Positions 43,687 to 53,591 are shown, counted from the stretch's first letter. The stretch: 64,000 nt of DNA from Candidatus Hodarchaeota archaeon (GCA_016840025.1 JAEOTF010000102.1:1-64000); one strand, 5' to 3'. The notes: generated from the sequence alone by a model not told the origin. Translations and numbers: made by a program.

Positions 43687-45768
43687 TTATGAAATTGGAG
43701 TACCTGGAGGAAGATCGGTATCTATTATTAGAAGGCCTACAGTTGTCCCATCAAATGCTGCTAATAGCATACCATTGGATTTAATGCTTCTAATCTTAGC
43801 TGGCTTCATCTTTGTTACTACAGCAATCCTCTTGCCAATTAGTTGATCAGGTTTATATTGTTCTGCGATACCTGCTACTATTTGACGTGGTTTATTCTCA
43901 CCAACATCTATCTCCATTTTCATAAGACGGGAAGTTTTAGGTACAGGTTCTGCAGATACAATCTTAGCAAGTTTCAGTCCTAACTTTTTGATATCTTCCA
44001 TTGTGACATATTCTTTTTCTATTTTAGCAGTACCTTTTGATTTTTCATTCATTTTTTGACCTCGTATAGTTTCTAATTTTGCTTGCAGATCTTTGGCTTT
44101 AATTTTGGTAAAGACGGTCGTGGGTTTCTTAATTTTATGGTTTTCAGGAATAACTACTTCACTTGCTGACTTCCAATTTTGATCAGTAGCATTACCTTCT
44201 AAATTTAGATATTCCCAAACTTTTTGAGAAGCCGTAGGAGTCAGGGGTGCTAATAAAATGCTTAAAGCACGCACTGCTTGAATACATAGATGGAGCACTG
44301 TTCCCGTTCTTTCTTTGTCACTTTTTATCAGCTTCCAGGGTTCTTTTGTACTCATATATCCATTCGCTGCGCGTCCAAAATTGGCAATCTCGGAAACAGC
44401 CTCTCTATATTCAAATCTATAAAAAGCATCAGCTACAACATCTGCAATATTTCGAATTTTCTTGAGGAATTCTTTATCAATAGTATCTAGAGATCCTTGG
44501 GCGGGTACGACTCCATCAAAGTATCTGTATATCAAAACCAAAGTTCTGTGGATAAAGTTACCAATTACATCATTTAAATCGGTGTTGATTCTATTTTCAA
44601 ACTCAGACCATATGAACGAGGTATCACGGATTTCTGGACGAGTAGCTGCAAGGTAGTATCGCCAGTAATCTGAAGGTAAGAGTTCAATAGCTTCATTTAT
44701 CCAGATACCAATACCTCGTGATTTTGAAAAAGGTTCGTTTTCAAACATGAGGAATTCGGTGGTACTTACATTATATGGAAGCACAAAAGATGTTCCATAG
44801 GACTCTTCGGTACCTAGAAGAAGTGCTGGGAATAAAAGGGTGTGGAAGAAGATATTATCTTTTCCGATAAAGAAGACTGTCTTAGTATTCTTATTTAGCC
44901 AAAACTGTTTCCAATAGTTAGGATCATTCTTGTGTTTAACCCCCCATTCAGCAGAAGCTGAAGTGTATCCTAAAACAGCCTCAAACCATACATAAAATGT
45001 TTTATTACCCACATCTGTTTCTGGAATCGCAGGTGCAGCAGGAATACCCCATTTAAGATCACGGGTAAGCGCACGAGGAAGAATCCCTGTCTCAGAATCT
45101 AGAATGTCCATAGAAAATCGTTTTGCATTGTCAGGTAGAATAGAATTATTCACAATATATTCATGCAGTGTATCTTGAAACTTTGGGAAATCATAGTACC
45201 ATTGTTTTGAGAGTTTGCGGGTGGGCGGGTTATGACAAACTACACAATACGGATCAATCAATTCTGTGGGTTTAAGCGGCTTTCCACAGCTAGGAGAGTC
45301 GCATTGATCCCCTCTTGCTCCTGATGCTTCACAATGTGGGCATGTACCTTCAACAAAACGGTCGGGAAGGAACCGTTTACAATTTGAACAATAAGTTGTT
45401 TCTTCCTCGCGTGAGAAAATATATCCGTTGTCGTAACAGCGTCGAACTAGGTCTTGAACAAATCGATAATGAAAAGGATTTGCTGTTGTTGAATAATTCA
45501 ACTCAATTTGCCATTCCTTGAGAAGTTCAAGGATAATTGAATGATTTCGTTCGACAAGTTCTGCTGGTGAAATTCCTTCTTGTTCAGCAGCCACTTCTAT
45601 CGGTGTTCCATGGCAATCCGAGCCTGTAGCAGTCAGGACATCATGTCCTTCGAGTCTAAGAAATCTGGCAAAGATATCTGCACTTAATAACTGAAGAACA
45701 GTTCCAAGATGCGGCACCGCGTTTACATAAGGCCATGCAGGACAAACAACCCATTTTTCACTAGTCAG
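43687..45768 (-). CDS. metG: Methionyl-tRNA synthetase with C-terminal tRNA-binding domain, probable CTG start
   Basis: 693 residues if started at CTG 45768. The first ATG/GTG/TTG in frame, GTG 45717, would begin inside the ATP-binding motif and lose WPYVNAVPHLG, which every class I MetRS needs. Upstream only CTG has a ribosome-binding site: AGGAGG eight bases away. Class I motifs: PHLG (HIGH equivalent) and FSKSRG (KMSKS equivalent). Two zinc knuckles (CSNCKRF/CPHCEA and CDSPSCG/CVVCH) are present. The last 110 residues form an EMAPII-like tRNA-binding domain (AKIVSAEPVPKTSRLMKMEI). Confidence 0.9.
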   Translation of the reverse strand: MTSEKWVVCPAWPYVNAVPHLGTVLQLLSADIFARFLRLEGHDVLTATGSDCHGTPIEVAAEQEGISPAELVERNHSIILELLKEWQIELNYSTTANPFHYRFVQDLVRRCYDNGYIFSREEETTYCSNCKRFLPDRFVEGTCPHCEASGARGDQCDSPSCGKPLKPTELIDPYCVVCHNPPTRKLSKQWYYDFPKFQDTLHEYIVNNSILPDNAKRFSMDILDSETGILPRALTRDLKWGIPAAPAIPETDVGNKTFYVWFEAVLGYTSASAEWGVKHKNDPNYWKQFWLNKNTKTVFFIGKDNIFFHTLLFPALLLGTEESYGTSFVLPYNVSTTEFLMFENEPFSKSRGIGIWINEAIELLPSDYWRYYLAATRPEIRDTSFIWSEFENRINTDLNDVIGNFIHRTLVLIYRYFDGVVPAQGSLDTIDKEFLKKIRNIADVVADAFYRFEYREAVSEIANFGRAANGYMSTKEPWKLIKSDKERTGTVLHLCIQAVRALSILLAPLTPTASQKVWEYLNLEGNATDQNWKSASEVVIPENHKIKKPTTVFTKIKAKDLQAKLETIRGQKMNEKSKGTAKIEKEYVTMEDIKKLGLKLAKIVSAEPVPKTSRLMKMEIDVGENKPRQIVAGIAEQYKPDQLIGKRIAVVTKMKPAKIRSIKSNGMLLAAFDGTTVGLLIIDTDLPPGTPIS

Positions 45769-45782
45769 TTTTGAAACCTCCT
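45766..45782 (-). promoter_or_regulatory. Ribosome-binding site and CTG initiation codon of metG
   Basis: On the minus strand AGGAGG (45782-45777) lies eight bases before CTG (45768-45766). No ATG, GTG or TTG exists in frame between this site and the interior GTG at 45717. An out-of-frame ATG (AAAATGGG) lies further downstream. This is the evidence for the start chosen. Confidence 0.65.
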
Positions 45783-46017
45783 TTAAATAGTGTTTGAAGG
45801 TGTATGCAATCTATGGAGCGAGAGGGTCGACTATTCTGAAAATTCAAGTATTTAGACCAGTTTAACTGGTTCCATTTCATGAACCCTCATTTTTTTCACA
45901 CTCTTTTTCAAATTAGAGAGAAAACAGTAAATGCAGTTAAAAAACTATGCCTTAATTTCATTATTTTAGAGGAGGAAAGCACTTGTATAAAACCCCTCAT
46001 AGATTAAATATTTGAAA

Positions 46018-46431
46018 TTAGAGGGACTCTATCACTTTCAGTGCTTTTAATAGCTCATCTTTCTCCTGTTGTTTCTTTTTAGATATTTTTTCTTCTTTAT
46101 TAGAAATTGTAGGGATTTCTTTCGAATATTCAGGCGCTGGAGAGATGCTGGAAGGAGAATCTGTTAATGGTGCCTCTATTGCTGCCTTAATTTCAGGACT
46201 GAGTTTGGGTTCCTGCATTTCAGGATGAGGAGAAATTTCAGCCAAATCTTTACTTTCTGAAGAGATAGATTCCAAAGCAGCTATCCTCTTTTCCAGATTT
46301 TTGAATTTCGTAAATTCTAGATTGAGCTTTTTGATTTTTGTATCTAATCGATCAATCCGTGAGCCAATTCTATCTGCAAAAGCGGCGAGAGTTTTTTTGA
46401 CATATTCTTGGACTTCTTCTTTCTCAGTCAA
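46018..46431 (-). CDS. Short coiled-coil protein with proline/serine-rich middle, unknown
   Basis: 137 residues. Residues 1-55 are a coiled coil (YVKKTLAAFADRIGSRIDRL; KIKKLNLEF). Residues 60-110 are acidic and proline/serine-rich (SPHPEMQEPKLSPEI). The C-terminus is a lysine/glutamate helix (KKKQQEKDELLKALKVIESL). Coiled coil plus flexible linker plus terminal helix suggests an adaptor. No family recognised. The gene is divergent from polB and 250 bases from metG on the same strand. Confidence 0.6.
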   Translation of the reverse strand: MTEKEEVQEYVKKTLAAFADRIGSRIDRLDTKIKKLNLEFTKFKNLEKRIAALESISSESKDLAEISPHPEMQEPKLSPEIKAAIEAPLTDSPSSISPAPEYSKEIPTISNKEEKISKKKQQEKDELLKALKVIESL

Positions 46432-46525
46432 TTTAGTTCACTTTTTTGGGTTCAGTCAACTTTTTTTGCCTTCTGTCTTTTTTTAACTTCTGAACCTTAT
46501 CTCACTTATAACCTTTTTTTCGAAG

Positions 46526-49333
46526 TTGGATCACGAAATGCCTGAAAAAACAGATAAATCAAAAAAACAAGCCAATTTGGCAAATTTTCTAACTAAATCT
46601 AAACCTGATAAGAAAAAAGAGATAGTTAGTGATAGTTCGCAGCTCATTAATGTTGAAGAAAAAGAATCTGCTGAAAAAAGTCATGAAGAAGAAGATTCTG
46701 AAACATTACAAGAAATAGACGCCCAAAAAGAAGAAGCTCATAAGAACCTCGAGATTAAAACAGCCCACTTATCGAAAGATAGCCTCGAATTAGATGAACC
46801 ATGGTTTCTTCTGAGTACCGATTATGATAGAGCATCAAATAAGGCATTATTAAAATTCTATAATCCAAAAGCACATAAAATTGAATATCGTCTTGATCCA
46901 ACTGGACATGAGCCTTATTTCATTTCAGACTTGTCATTAGAGGAAGCAATGCAGAATGAAACTTTAATTCGTGCTACAAAAAGAATTAAGCCCCGTATGG
47001 AAGAAATTGAGAAATATTATCCTCTAAAATATGATGATAAATTAGCAAAAATGCTGAAAATCTATACTAAAACACCTATAGATGTTCGTGAGGCTCGTAC
47101 AAAGGTTCCCAAGGCGTGGGAAGCTCGGATTCGCTATCATCGGAACTGGATTTATGACACTCAAACAGTTCCAGGGTTACTTTATTATTTCTCCGATGAA
47201 GGGTTACAAAGCGCTGAAACATTAAAGGATGGGGAAGGATCCAGGATTATGATGGACTCTAAAGTCAAAGATGCTCTCTCTAACTATCAAAACTTGCTTA
47301 ATATTTATATGCCTGTTTTTACTACTCCTATTCCTCATATGAAAACTGCAGCTATTGACATTGAGCTTGATAGCCCCATGGATCATTTTCCTGTCCCTAA
47401 AGAAGCTAAATATAAGATCACCTGCGTCTGTCTTGTTGGGACGGATGACCAACACTATGCCTTTGTATTGGACGCGGGTAACAAAGAAGAATCAAAAGAG
47501 AACTATCGCGCTCGATGGGGACTCAGACCCGAGGGATTACCCAAAGAGCTATCTATTAAAAGTTTTAAAAATGAAGAAGAGCTTCTCTTTGCTTTATTCG
47601 ATGTAATGGCTAGCTATCCCGTCATTGTCGGCTTTAACAGTGATAAATTTGATTTTGCTTACATCCACTATCGTGCTCAAAAATTAGGTATCCCCCGAGA
47701 GGATCTACCCTTAAACTATAACGCTAAAAGTCAGAAAGCGATATTGAGTGGAGCTATTCATATTGACCTATTTAATTGGTATCACAATGCCAGTATAAAG
47801 GGGTATGCGCATGGTGGCGCTTATAAGCAAGATAGTCTCGATGCAATAGCTAAGGCACTTCTAGGTGTAGGTAAAGTCGAATTAGATGCAGATATCCGTG
47901 ACCTTCCAATATTTGATCTGATTCATTATTGTTGGCGCGACACTAAGATTACTCTTGAACTCTTTACGTTTGATGATTATACCCCTTTAACCCTTATGAT
48001 AATTCTGGCCCGAATTACTCGAATGCCTTTAGAAGATCTGGTACGTACAGCGATTTCAAACTGGATTCAAAATATGTTCTTTTTTGAGCATCGTCGTCGG
48101 AATATGCTTATCCCTATCAAAGAAGAAATCCAACACAAAGGAAAAAAAGCTGTGAGGAAGGCTATTATTAAAGATAAGAAATTTATGGGGGCTTATGTAG
48201 TAGATCCTTCCCCAGGCATTCACTTCGATGTTACAGTCCTTGATTTCTCTTCTCTTTATCCTTCAATTATTAAAGAACGGAATCTCTCTTATGAAACTAT
48301 TAACTGCCAACATAATGAATGTAAGGACAATAAAATCCCAGGAACACCTCATTGGGTCTGTACAAAGAGGGATGGTATTGTTTCAGAGCTAATTGGTTTT
48401 CTTCGTGATATCCGAGTTTTCTGGCTTAAAGAAGCGGCAAAAAAAGATACTCCAGAAAAGAAATTATATGATGTTCTGCAAAGAGCCTTTAAAGTACTAA
48501 TTAATGCATCCTACGGGGTTTTAGGGGCTGAACACTTTGCCTTATACTGTCTCTCCACTGCCGAGAGCACTACCGCCGTGGGACGCTGGGCTATTGAGCA
48601 AACAATCAAAAAAACCGAAGAAGGACTTGGGGTCAAGGTAATTTATGGGGATACAGACTCGGTTTTTCTATTGAAACCTAATCAAGAACAAATTGACGAG
48701 CTAATTCAATGGAGTGAAGAATTCCTCGGTATGCCTTTAGAAGCAGAAAAGACCTATCGTTATTGCGTGCTTTCAGAACGAAAAAAGAACTATTTTGGAG
48801 TTTACGCAGGTAAGAAGGGGGATATTAGTCGGGTCGATGTTAAGGGTCTATCGGGAAAGAAGCGAAACACACCCCAGTTTATTCAGGAAGCATTTACTGA
48901 AATGTTGAGTATTTTGGCAGAGGTTTCTTCTCCAGAAGAGTTTGAAGAAGCTAAAGAAAAGATTAAAAAAATCATTCGTAGCAGATATCGCAAACTTGAA
49001 AAGAAAGAGTATACAGTTGAGGATTTAGCATTCACTGTACAAATGACCAAACCAATACATTCCTATACTGTCAAATCACAACATGTCAAAGCTGCTCAGA
49101 TTCTTATCGATCAAAAAAAGCGTGACACAGTTGAAGCTGGCGAAATTATTCGCTTTTTGAAGGTGAAAGAAGATCCAGGGGTCATGCCAATTCAATTAGC
49201 AGATCCTACCCGTATTGATGTTAAAGCTTACAAAGCTCAATTAGATTCTGTATTTGAGCAAGTAATTGGTACATTAGATATTTCTCTTGATGAACTACAT
49301 GGAAAAGTTTCATTAGCCAAATTCTTTAATTAA
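46526..49333 (+). CDS. polB: Family B DNA polymerase
   Basis: 935 residues from TTG 46526; ATG 46538 is likely the real start (931). Exonuclease motifs: AAIDIELDSP (Exo I), GFNSDKFDFAYIH (Exo II), HYCWRDTKIT (Exo III). Polymerase motifs: DFSSLYPSIIKERNLSYETI (A), KVLINASYGVLGAEHF (B), YGDTDSVF (C). All catalytic aspartates are present, so it is an active proofreading replicase. The first 90 residues are charged and disordered and contain QANLANFL (15-22), a PIP-box-like sequence. The C-terminus, VSLAKFFN, resembles the usual PCNA-binding tail. No intein interrupts motifs A-C. Confidence 0.96.
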   Translation: MDHEMPEKTDKSKKQANLANFLTKSKPDKKKEIVSDSSQLINVEEKESAEKSHEEEDSETLQEIDAQKEEAHKNLEIKTAHLSKDSLELDEPWFLLSTDYDRASNKALLKFYNPKAHKIEYRLDPTGHEPYFISDLSLEEAMQNETLIRATKRIKPRMEEIEKYYPLKYDDKLAKMLKIYTKTPIDVREARTKVPKAWEARIRYHRNWIYDTQTVPGLLYYFSDEGLQSAETLKDGEGSRIMMDSKVKDALSNYQNLLNIYMPVFTTPIPHMKTAAIDIELDSPMDHFPVPKEAKYKITCVCLVGTDDQHYAFVLDAGNKEESKENYRARWGLRPEGLPKELSIKSFKNEEELLFALFDVMASYPVIVGFNSDKFDFAYIHYRAQKLGIPREDLPLNYNAKSQKAILSGAIHIDLFNWYHNASIKGYAHGGAYKQDSLDAIAKALLGVGKVELDADIRDLPIFDLIHYCWRDTKITLELFTFDDYTPLTLMIILARITRMPLEDLVRTAISNWIQNMFFFEHRRRNMLIPIKEEIQHKGKKAVRKAIIKDKKFMGAYVVDPSPGIHFDVTVLDFSSLYPSIIKERNLSYETINCQHNECKDNKIPGTPHWVCTKRDGIVSELIGFLRDIRVFWLKEAAKKDTPEKKLYDVLQRAFKVLINASYGVLGAEHFALYCLSTAESTTAVGRWAIEQTIKKTEEGLGVKVIYGDTDSVFLLKPNQEQIDELIQWSEEFLGMPLEAEKTYRYCVLSERKKNYFGVYAGKKGDISRVDVKGLSGKKRNTPQFIQEAFTEMLSILAEVSSPEEFEEAKEKIKKIIRSRYRKLEKKEYTVEDLAFTVQMTKPIHSYTVKSQHVKAAQILIDQKKRDTVEAGEIIRFLKVKEDPGVMPIQLADPTRIDVKAYKAQLDSVFEQVIGTLDISLDELHGKVSLAKFFN

Positions 49334-49397
49334 ACACGCCTATATCCAGTAAAAAGGAGAAAAGAGAGGAAGCTATAGTTATAATAACCCCTTTCCT

Positions 49398-50186
49398 TCA
49401 TATATATTGTTTAAAGAGTTTTTGTTGCTCGGATTCGAATATACGAGTGATTCCAAGCCGAAACAACTGGTAACGCAGTGTAAATTCTTCTATTGTTGCC
49501 TCAGTTGTTATTTTCTTATGATCAAAACGAAGTCCTAAAGGTTTACAAATCTTCATAACCTTTTCAGCATCCAGAAGGGGAGGAACAAAGCAACCAAGCT
49601 GAAATACACCCCAACGACCCTTATCACGCACTTTATAACGAATTTGAATTTGGATGTCATCGCCTTCTTCAATGATTGAAGTCTTACGCCGATGTTGGAC
49701 GGGTGCATAAGTTCCTTTTTCCACAATAGTTCGAATTTCTTTGGGGGTGCGGAACCACAGTCGTAGAAAGAACACAACCGTAAAGAGAATACCAACAAGA
49801 CTTCCTATCAATATTAAGATTGGTATAGGCTCAAGGACTTCTCGTTCATATATTTTTACCGTAGGAAGCTCAGGAATATGCTCCTCGGTTGGTTGTGGTG
49901 GTTGTGGGGGGGTGGGGGTGTCTGAATAAAAGGGTGGTGCTCCCTGGGGACCATCTCGTGGATCTTCTACTACATCAGTTGTTGTAGTGGTGGTTTCTTC
50001 TAAGACTGTTGGAGGATTTTCTTCTTGCTCCACTTCATCTTGCACGGCTATTACAGTGGAAAAACCAGCAGTCAAGGCATAATGAATTAATAATAGACAA
50101 ATGAAACCGAGTAAGAGAAGTTTGGCGCTCCTTCTAATGTAAAGAATTGCTAACGAGCGTTCGGCTCGTTTAAACTGGTTGATCAT
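49398..50186 (-). CDS. Two-segment membrane protein with proline/threonine-rich extracellular linker
   Basis: 262 residues from ATG 50186, which overlaps the TGA of the upstream gene (ATGA). The longer frame extends inside the neighbour and is not used. Membrane helices: LLLLGFICLLLIHYALTAGF (about 20-45) and IPILILIGSLVGILFTVVFF (about 120-140). Between them a T/P/E-rich stretch (TTTTTTDVVED; PTPPQPPQPTEE) probably lies outside the cell. The C-terminal 110 residues are cytoplasmic and mixed. No family known. Confidence 0.7.
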   Translation of the reverse strand: MINQFKRAERSLAILYIRRSAKLLLLGFICLLLIHYALTAGFSTVIAVQDEVEQEENPPTVLEETTTTTTDVVEDPRDGPQGAPPFYSDTPTPPQPPQPTEEHIPELPTVKIYEREVLEPIPILILIGSLVGILFTVVFFLRLWFRTPKEIRTIVEKGTYAPVQHRRKTSIIEEGDDIQIQIRYKVRDKGRWGVFQLGCFVPPLLDAEKVMKICKPLGLRFDHKKITTEATIEEFTLRYQLFRLGITRIFESEQQKLFKQYI

Positions 50187-50632
50187 CTTTTCTTTCCCTT
50201 TCGGTCTAAAGTAGTTATTAAAAGGTCCCGGAATGAGAGACCAAAGTTTTGACAAAGCTGTACGAATAGACCCATTACTGGATTGTCCATATTCAGTTGA
50301 ATACGGAAGAGTTTGGGATTAACTCGTTCGATACTAATAACATCATCTTCTTCTAAGGATTCAAGCGGTCTACCGCGATATAACATATTGGCTTTCTTAC
50401 TATAGTTACATAAGGCCGCTAATTGCGCTCCAGAGACTTTACGAGGATAGATGTGTGCTAATGTAATGAGCACTTGTCGTTTAAGTGTGTCATAAGACGC
50501 TAGAAGCATTAGGAGATCATAGTAGTCCGATAGACGGATGAATGACGCAACTTCTTCACTTTGTTTCGTAGAACGATAAAGTGCAGCGTTAATATTAGAA
50601 CTATCGCTCAACTGACTCTTCATTGTCCTCAT
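50183..50632 (-). CDS. Small winged-helix-like regulatory protein
   Basis: 149 residues; ATG 50623 is an alternative start. The central part (LKRQVLITLAHIYPRKVSGA, QLAALCNYSKKANMLYRG, then LEEDDVISIERVNPKLFRI) has the helix-turn-helix plus wing order of MarR/ArsR-like domains. Its stop overlaps the start of the membrane protein downstream, so they are one transcriptional unit. A soluble DNA-binding or protein-interaction partner of that membrane protein is inferred. Confidence 0.65.
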   Translation of the reverse strand: MRTMKSQLSDSSNINAALYRSTKQSEEVASFIRLSDYYDLLMLLASYDTLKRQVLITLAHIYPRKVSGAQLAALCNYSKKANMLYRGRPLESLEEDDVISIERVNPKLFRIQLNMDNPVMGLFVQLCQNFGLSFRDLLITTLDRKGKKR

Positions 50633-51055
50633 AGATATTATTCATTTAATCAAATAAAAGGGCACTTCTTTCATGTGTTACATGTTCCTAAAATCACCCC
50701 AAAAAATTTCGCCTTACACACCCCAGTTAACACAGAACGTTAAGATCTAATCCTTTTTCGTTAACAATCTGCCATATCTAGCATATTTGAATAATAACAA
50801 AGCGATGGGCTTTTTTTTTGGCTGCTAGAATTTAAGACTTCCATTTTGAAAATCTTATACTATTAAATCTACTATTAATAATGAATATTTTCTCGAGAAA
50901 GGATATTTTAAGAGGGAAGGGCAATTCTGATCTCAATTCTATCCAATGTCTTTATAAAATAGACTCTAGAATAACAAAAGAATTGGATCGGGAGTTATCA
51001 CTTTCACCTCACCCTTCCGAAGAATAAAAAGGATTCATTTTAAGTAGGGAAGATA
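50633..51055. other. Divergent intergenic region upstream of DNA polymerase IV
   Basis: 423 bases, AT-rich, no convincing frame. A T9 tract at about 50811-50819 and a run of short A/T words near 50860-50885 are visible. AAGTAGGGAAG before ATG 51056 is the ribosome-binding site of the polymerase gene. Candidate TATA-like words exist but none stands out enough to call. Confidence 0.45.
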
Positions 51056-52171
51056 ATGCCAACTTTGGGGTCAGAACACCGTTTAATTTGTCATATTGAC
51101 ATGGATTGTTTTTATGCGTCTGTTGAAATGGCGAAAAACCCCGAATTACGTGGGACGCCTGTAATTGTCAGTCCTGATCCTAAACAGGGGAAAGGGCGAG
51201 GGGTGGTGCTTACATGTTCATATGAAGCCCGTGCGCTAGGTGTTCGTATCGCGATGCCTGTGTCGAAGGCCTACAAAATCTGTCCCGAAGGAAATTATTG
51301 TCGCTCAGATAGGAACGCTTACCAAAAAGTCTCTAACAAAATCATGGATTTACTCGAAACATTCGCGGATAACGGTTATGTACGCCAGACAAGTATCGAT
51401 GAGGCGTACCTTGATGTGACTCACACAGCAAAAGCATATGAAACACCCATCCACTTAGCTAGAGAGATTCAGTGGCATATTTGGCGTCAAGAAGAGGTGA
51501 CATGTTCTATCGGCCTTGCTCCCAATATGAGCGTGGCGAAGATTGCAGCTAATCAACAGAAACCCCATGGAATCACTTGGGTTAAAGCTGAAGACGTAGT
51601 AACTTTCCTTTCTCCTTTACCTGTTTCTGCTATCAGCGGGATCGGTAGAGTTCGGTCGCAAGAGTTGGTCAGAAAAGGTTATAATACCATCGGAGATTTA
51701 CAAGCCTTATCACGACAGGTTTTTATGCGACAATTCGGAAAGGAAGGAGTTTGGCTATGGAATAGAATGCACGGGATTGATAATCGTCCACTAAAAGGAC
51801 AACGGCACGGTTCACGGAAATCGATGAGTCATAACTGGACGTTCCCAGAGGATATTAAAGCTACCAACCGTCAGAAGCTAGAAGAGTCATTGGGGAGTAT
51901 GGTGGAGAAATTAGGAAAACGGCTTGCGAAATATGCGTTGAGTTATCGCACTATCTCCTTAACGGTACGAACTAGTGATTTTCGAACCCGAAGTCGCTCT
52001 TTTAGCCTACCTACTCCACACCGGGATGAACAAACAATTCAAAATTATCTAAATAAAGCATTAAGAGAGTTAGTGGAGAATACGACATCTATCCGAATGT
52101 TGGGGGTGGCACTCTCGAACCTAGGGAGCACCAAAGGTCAAACAACACTGTGGCGATGGTTAACAGCATAG
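51056..52171 (+). CDS. dinB: Y-family DNA polymerase IV (Dpo4/DinB)
   Basis: 371 residues. Catalytic residues: DMDCFYASVE (first Asp) and SIDEAYLDV (Asp-Glu). Steric-gate region CFYASVEMA; YEARALGVRIAMP is the finger. The helix-hairpin-helix thumb (VSAISGIGRVRSQELVRKG) and the little-finger domain (SMSHNWTFPEDI) follow. The protein ends GQTTLWRWLTA, which fits a PCNA-interacting PIP box. It copies across lesions with low fidelity. This gene is visibly less AT-rich than its neighbours. Confidence 0.95.
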   Translation: MPTLGSEHRLICHIDMDCFYASVEMAKNPELRGTPVIVSPDPKQGKGRGVVLTCSYEARALGVRIAMPVSKAYKICPEGNYCRSDRNAYQKVSNKIMDLLETFADNGYVRQTSIDEAYLDVTHTAKAYETPIHLAREIQWHIWRQEEVTCSIGLAPNMSVAKIAANQQKPHGITWVKAEDVVTFLSPLPVSAISGIGRVRSQELVRKGYNTIGDLQALSRQVFMRQFGKEGVWLWNRMHGIDNRPLKGQRHGSRKSMSHNWTFPEDIKATNRQKLEESLGSMVEKLGKRLAKYALSYRTISLTVRTSDFRTRSRSFSLPTPHRDEQTIQNYLNKALRELVENTTSIRMLGVALSNLGSTKGQTTLWRWLTA

Positions 52172-52268
52172 TGACTCATTTTCTAACATTTCATGCATAA
52201 AAAACTTAAAGTGAATTGTCTTCTTATTTTCCATCATAATCTTTTGATCAATACATTAGGTGTTAAAA

Positions 52269-53336
52269 ATGCAGGCGATCCTGAAAACGAAACGGGAAAA
52301 AGGGTTTGAAATTCAAGAAGTAAAGGAACCCGAGATTCAGCACGGAACTGATGTGAAGTTAAAAATAGACGTCGCTTCAATTTGTGGTACTGACCATCAT
52401 ATGTGGGTATTTGATCAGTGGGCTCAGAATCGACTGAAACCCCCATTTATAGCTGGGCATGAAACCGGCGCAACTGTTATTGAGGTCGGACCCGACGTTA
52501 AAAATATTAAAGTAGGGGATAAGGTAAGTATGGAGTGTCACGAGGCGTGCGGGACGTGTTACCAATGTCGTAGTGATAGAATGCATATTTGTAGTAATAC
52601 TAGAATATTTGGGGTAGATAAAGACGGTATTTTCGCTGAATATGCAGTAATCCCAGAACTCAACGCTTGGGTTAACGATCCTGATCTTGATCCTGCCTTA
52701 GCATCAGTACAAGATCCGTTAGGCAATGCTGTGCATACTGTTTTACCGAAAGACAATATTGAAGATATCGCAGGGAAGAACGTCCTCATCACAGGATGTG
52801 GACCTATTGGGTTAATGTCCATCCCTGTAGTTAAAATGTTAGGGGCAGGACAAGTCTTTGCTACTGGAGGTGGAAATAATATGCTTCGACTCAAAATGGC
52901 TAAAGAAATGGGTGCTGATCTGGTGCTCAATGCCCGGGAAGAAGGTGATAAAATCCCCCAGATCATTCGTGATGCGACAGATGGGAATGGAGTCGATGTC
53001 CTTCTCGAGATGTCTGGGAATATTCATGCATTTCGGCAAGGTCTTGAAGCGTTAACCTATGGTGGACGTGTGGCCTTGTTAGGATTCTTTTCTGGACCCA
53101 TTGAATTTGACATCAATTCTTTAATGATCTCGAAGGGGGCTAACGTGTATGGAATTGCAGGGAGAAGAATGTTTCAAACCTGGCAAGTAATGCGGGGCTT
53201 GCTTAAAAATAAGAGTTTACAGGACAAAATCCATAAATTAATCACACACCGTGTGAATATGGCTGACTGGGAAAAAGGGATGATTGAAATTGATGAAAAA
53301 CGAGCTATCAAGGTAGTCATGGATCCATTTAAATAG
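52269..53336 (+). CDS. tdh: L-threonine 3-dehydrogenase (zinc-dependent)
   Basis: 355 residues from ATG 52269; a GTG nine bases upstream is in frame. Catalytic zinc ligands CGTDHH and GHET; structural zinc CGTCYQCRSDRMHIC; Rossmann GCGPIGLMSIPV. ATGGGNNMLRL is the cofactor region. KLITHRVNMADWEKGM near the end is seen in threonine dehydrogenases. It oxidises threonine to 2-amino-3-ketobutyrate with NAD. The next enzyme of the route, KBL, is encoded 1.4 kb away on the opposite strand. Confidence 0.88.
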   Translation: MQAILKTKREKGFEIQEVKEPEIQHGTDVKLKIDVASICGTDHHMWVFDQWAQNRLKPPFIAGHETGATVIEVGPDVKNIKVGDKVSMECHEACGTCYQCRSDRMHICSNTRIFGVDKDGIFAEYAVIPELNAWVNDPDLDPALASVQDPLGNAVHTVLPKDNIEDIAGKNVLITGCGPIGLMSIPVVKMLGAGQVFATGGGNNMLRLKMAKEMGADLVLNAREEGDKIPQIIRDATDGNGVDVLLEMSGNIHAFRQGLEALTYGGRVALLGFFSGPIEFDINSLMISKGANVYGIAGRRMFQTWQVMRGLLKNKSLQDKIHKLITHRVNMADWEKGMIEIDEKRAIKVVMDPFK

Positions 53337-53486
53337 AAAACTACCTACCTACTTTTATTTTCTTATAATATAATTCAATAATAGAACGGAGAAGAAAGAA
53401 CGAGTCCTTTAAAAGAATTTAAACCCTAACATAAGTTATCGGATTAGGCTAACATAAGATGTTTTTGAATTCTCGGATTTTGGCAT

Positions 53487-53508
53487 TGATGGGAATCTGA
53501 TGGGAATC
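53487..53508 (+). repeat. Tandem duplicate of an 11-base unit
   Basis: TGATGGGAATC occurs twice without a gap, upstream of the zinc-finger gene. It may be a regulator half-site pair or simple slippage. No other copy was noticed in the window. Confidence 0.6.
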
Positions 53509-53591
53509 TGACAAAGAAAACACATACAGCCCTCTACAGGATTAACCTAGCGAAGGAAAACAGTGAGTATATACTGAAATTCCCTAAAATA

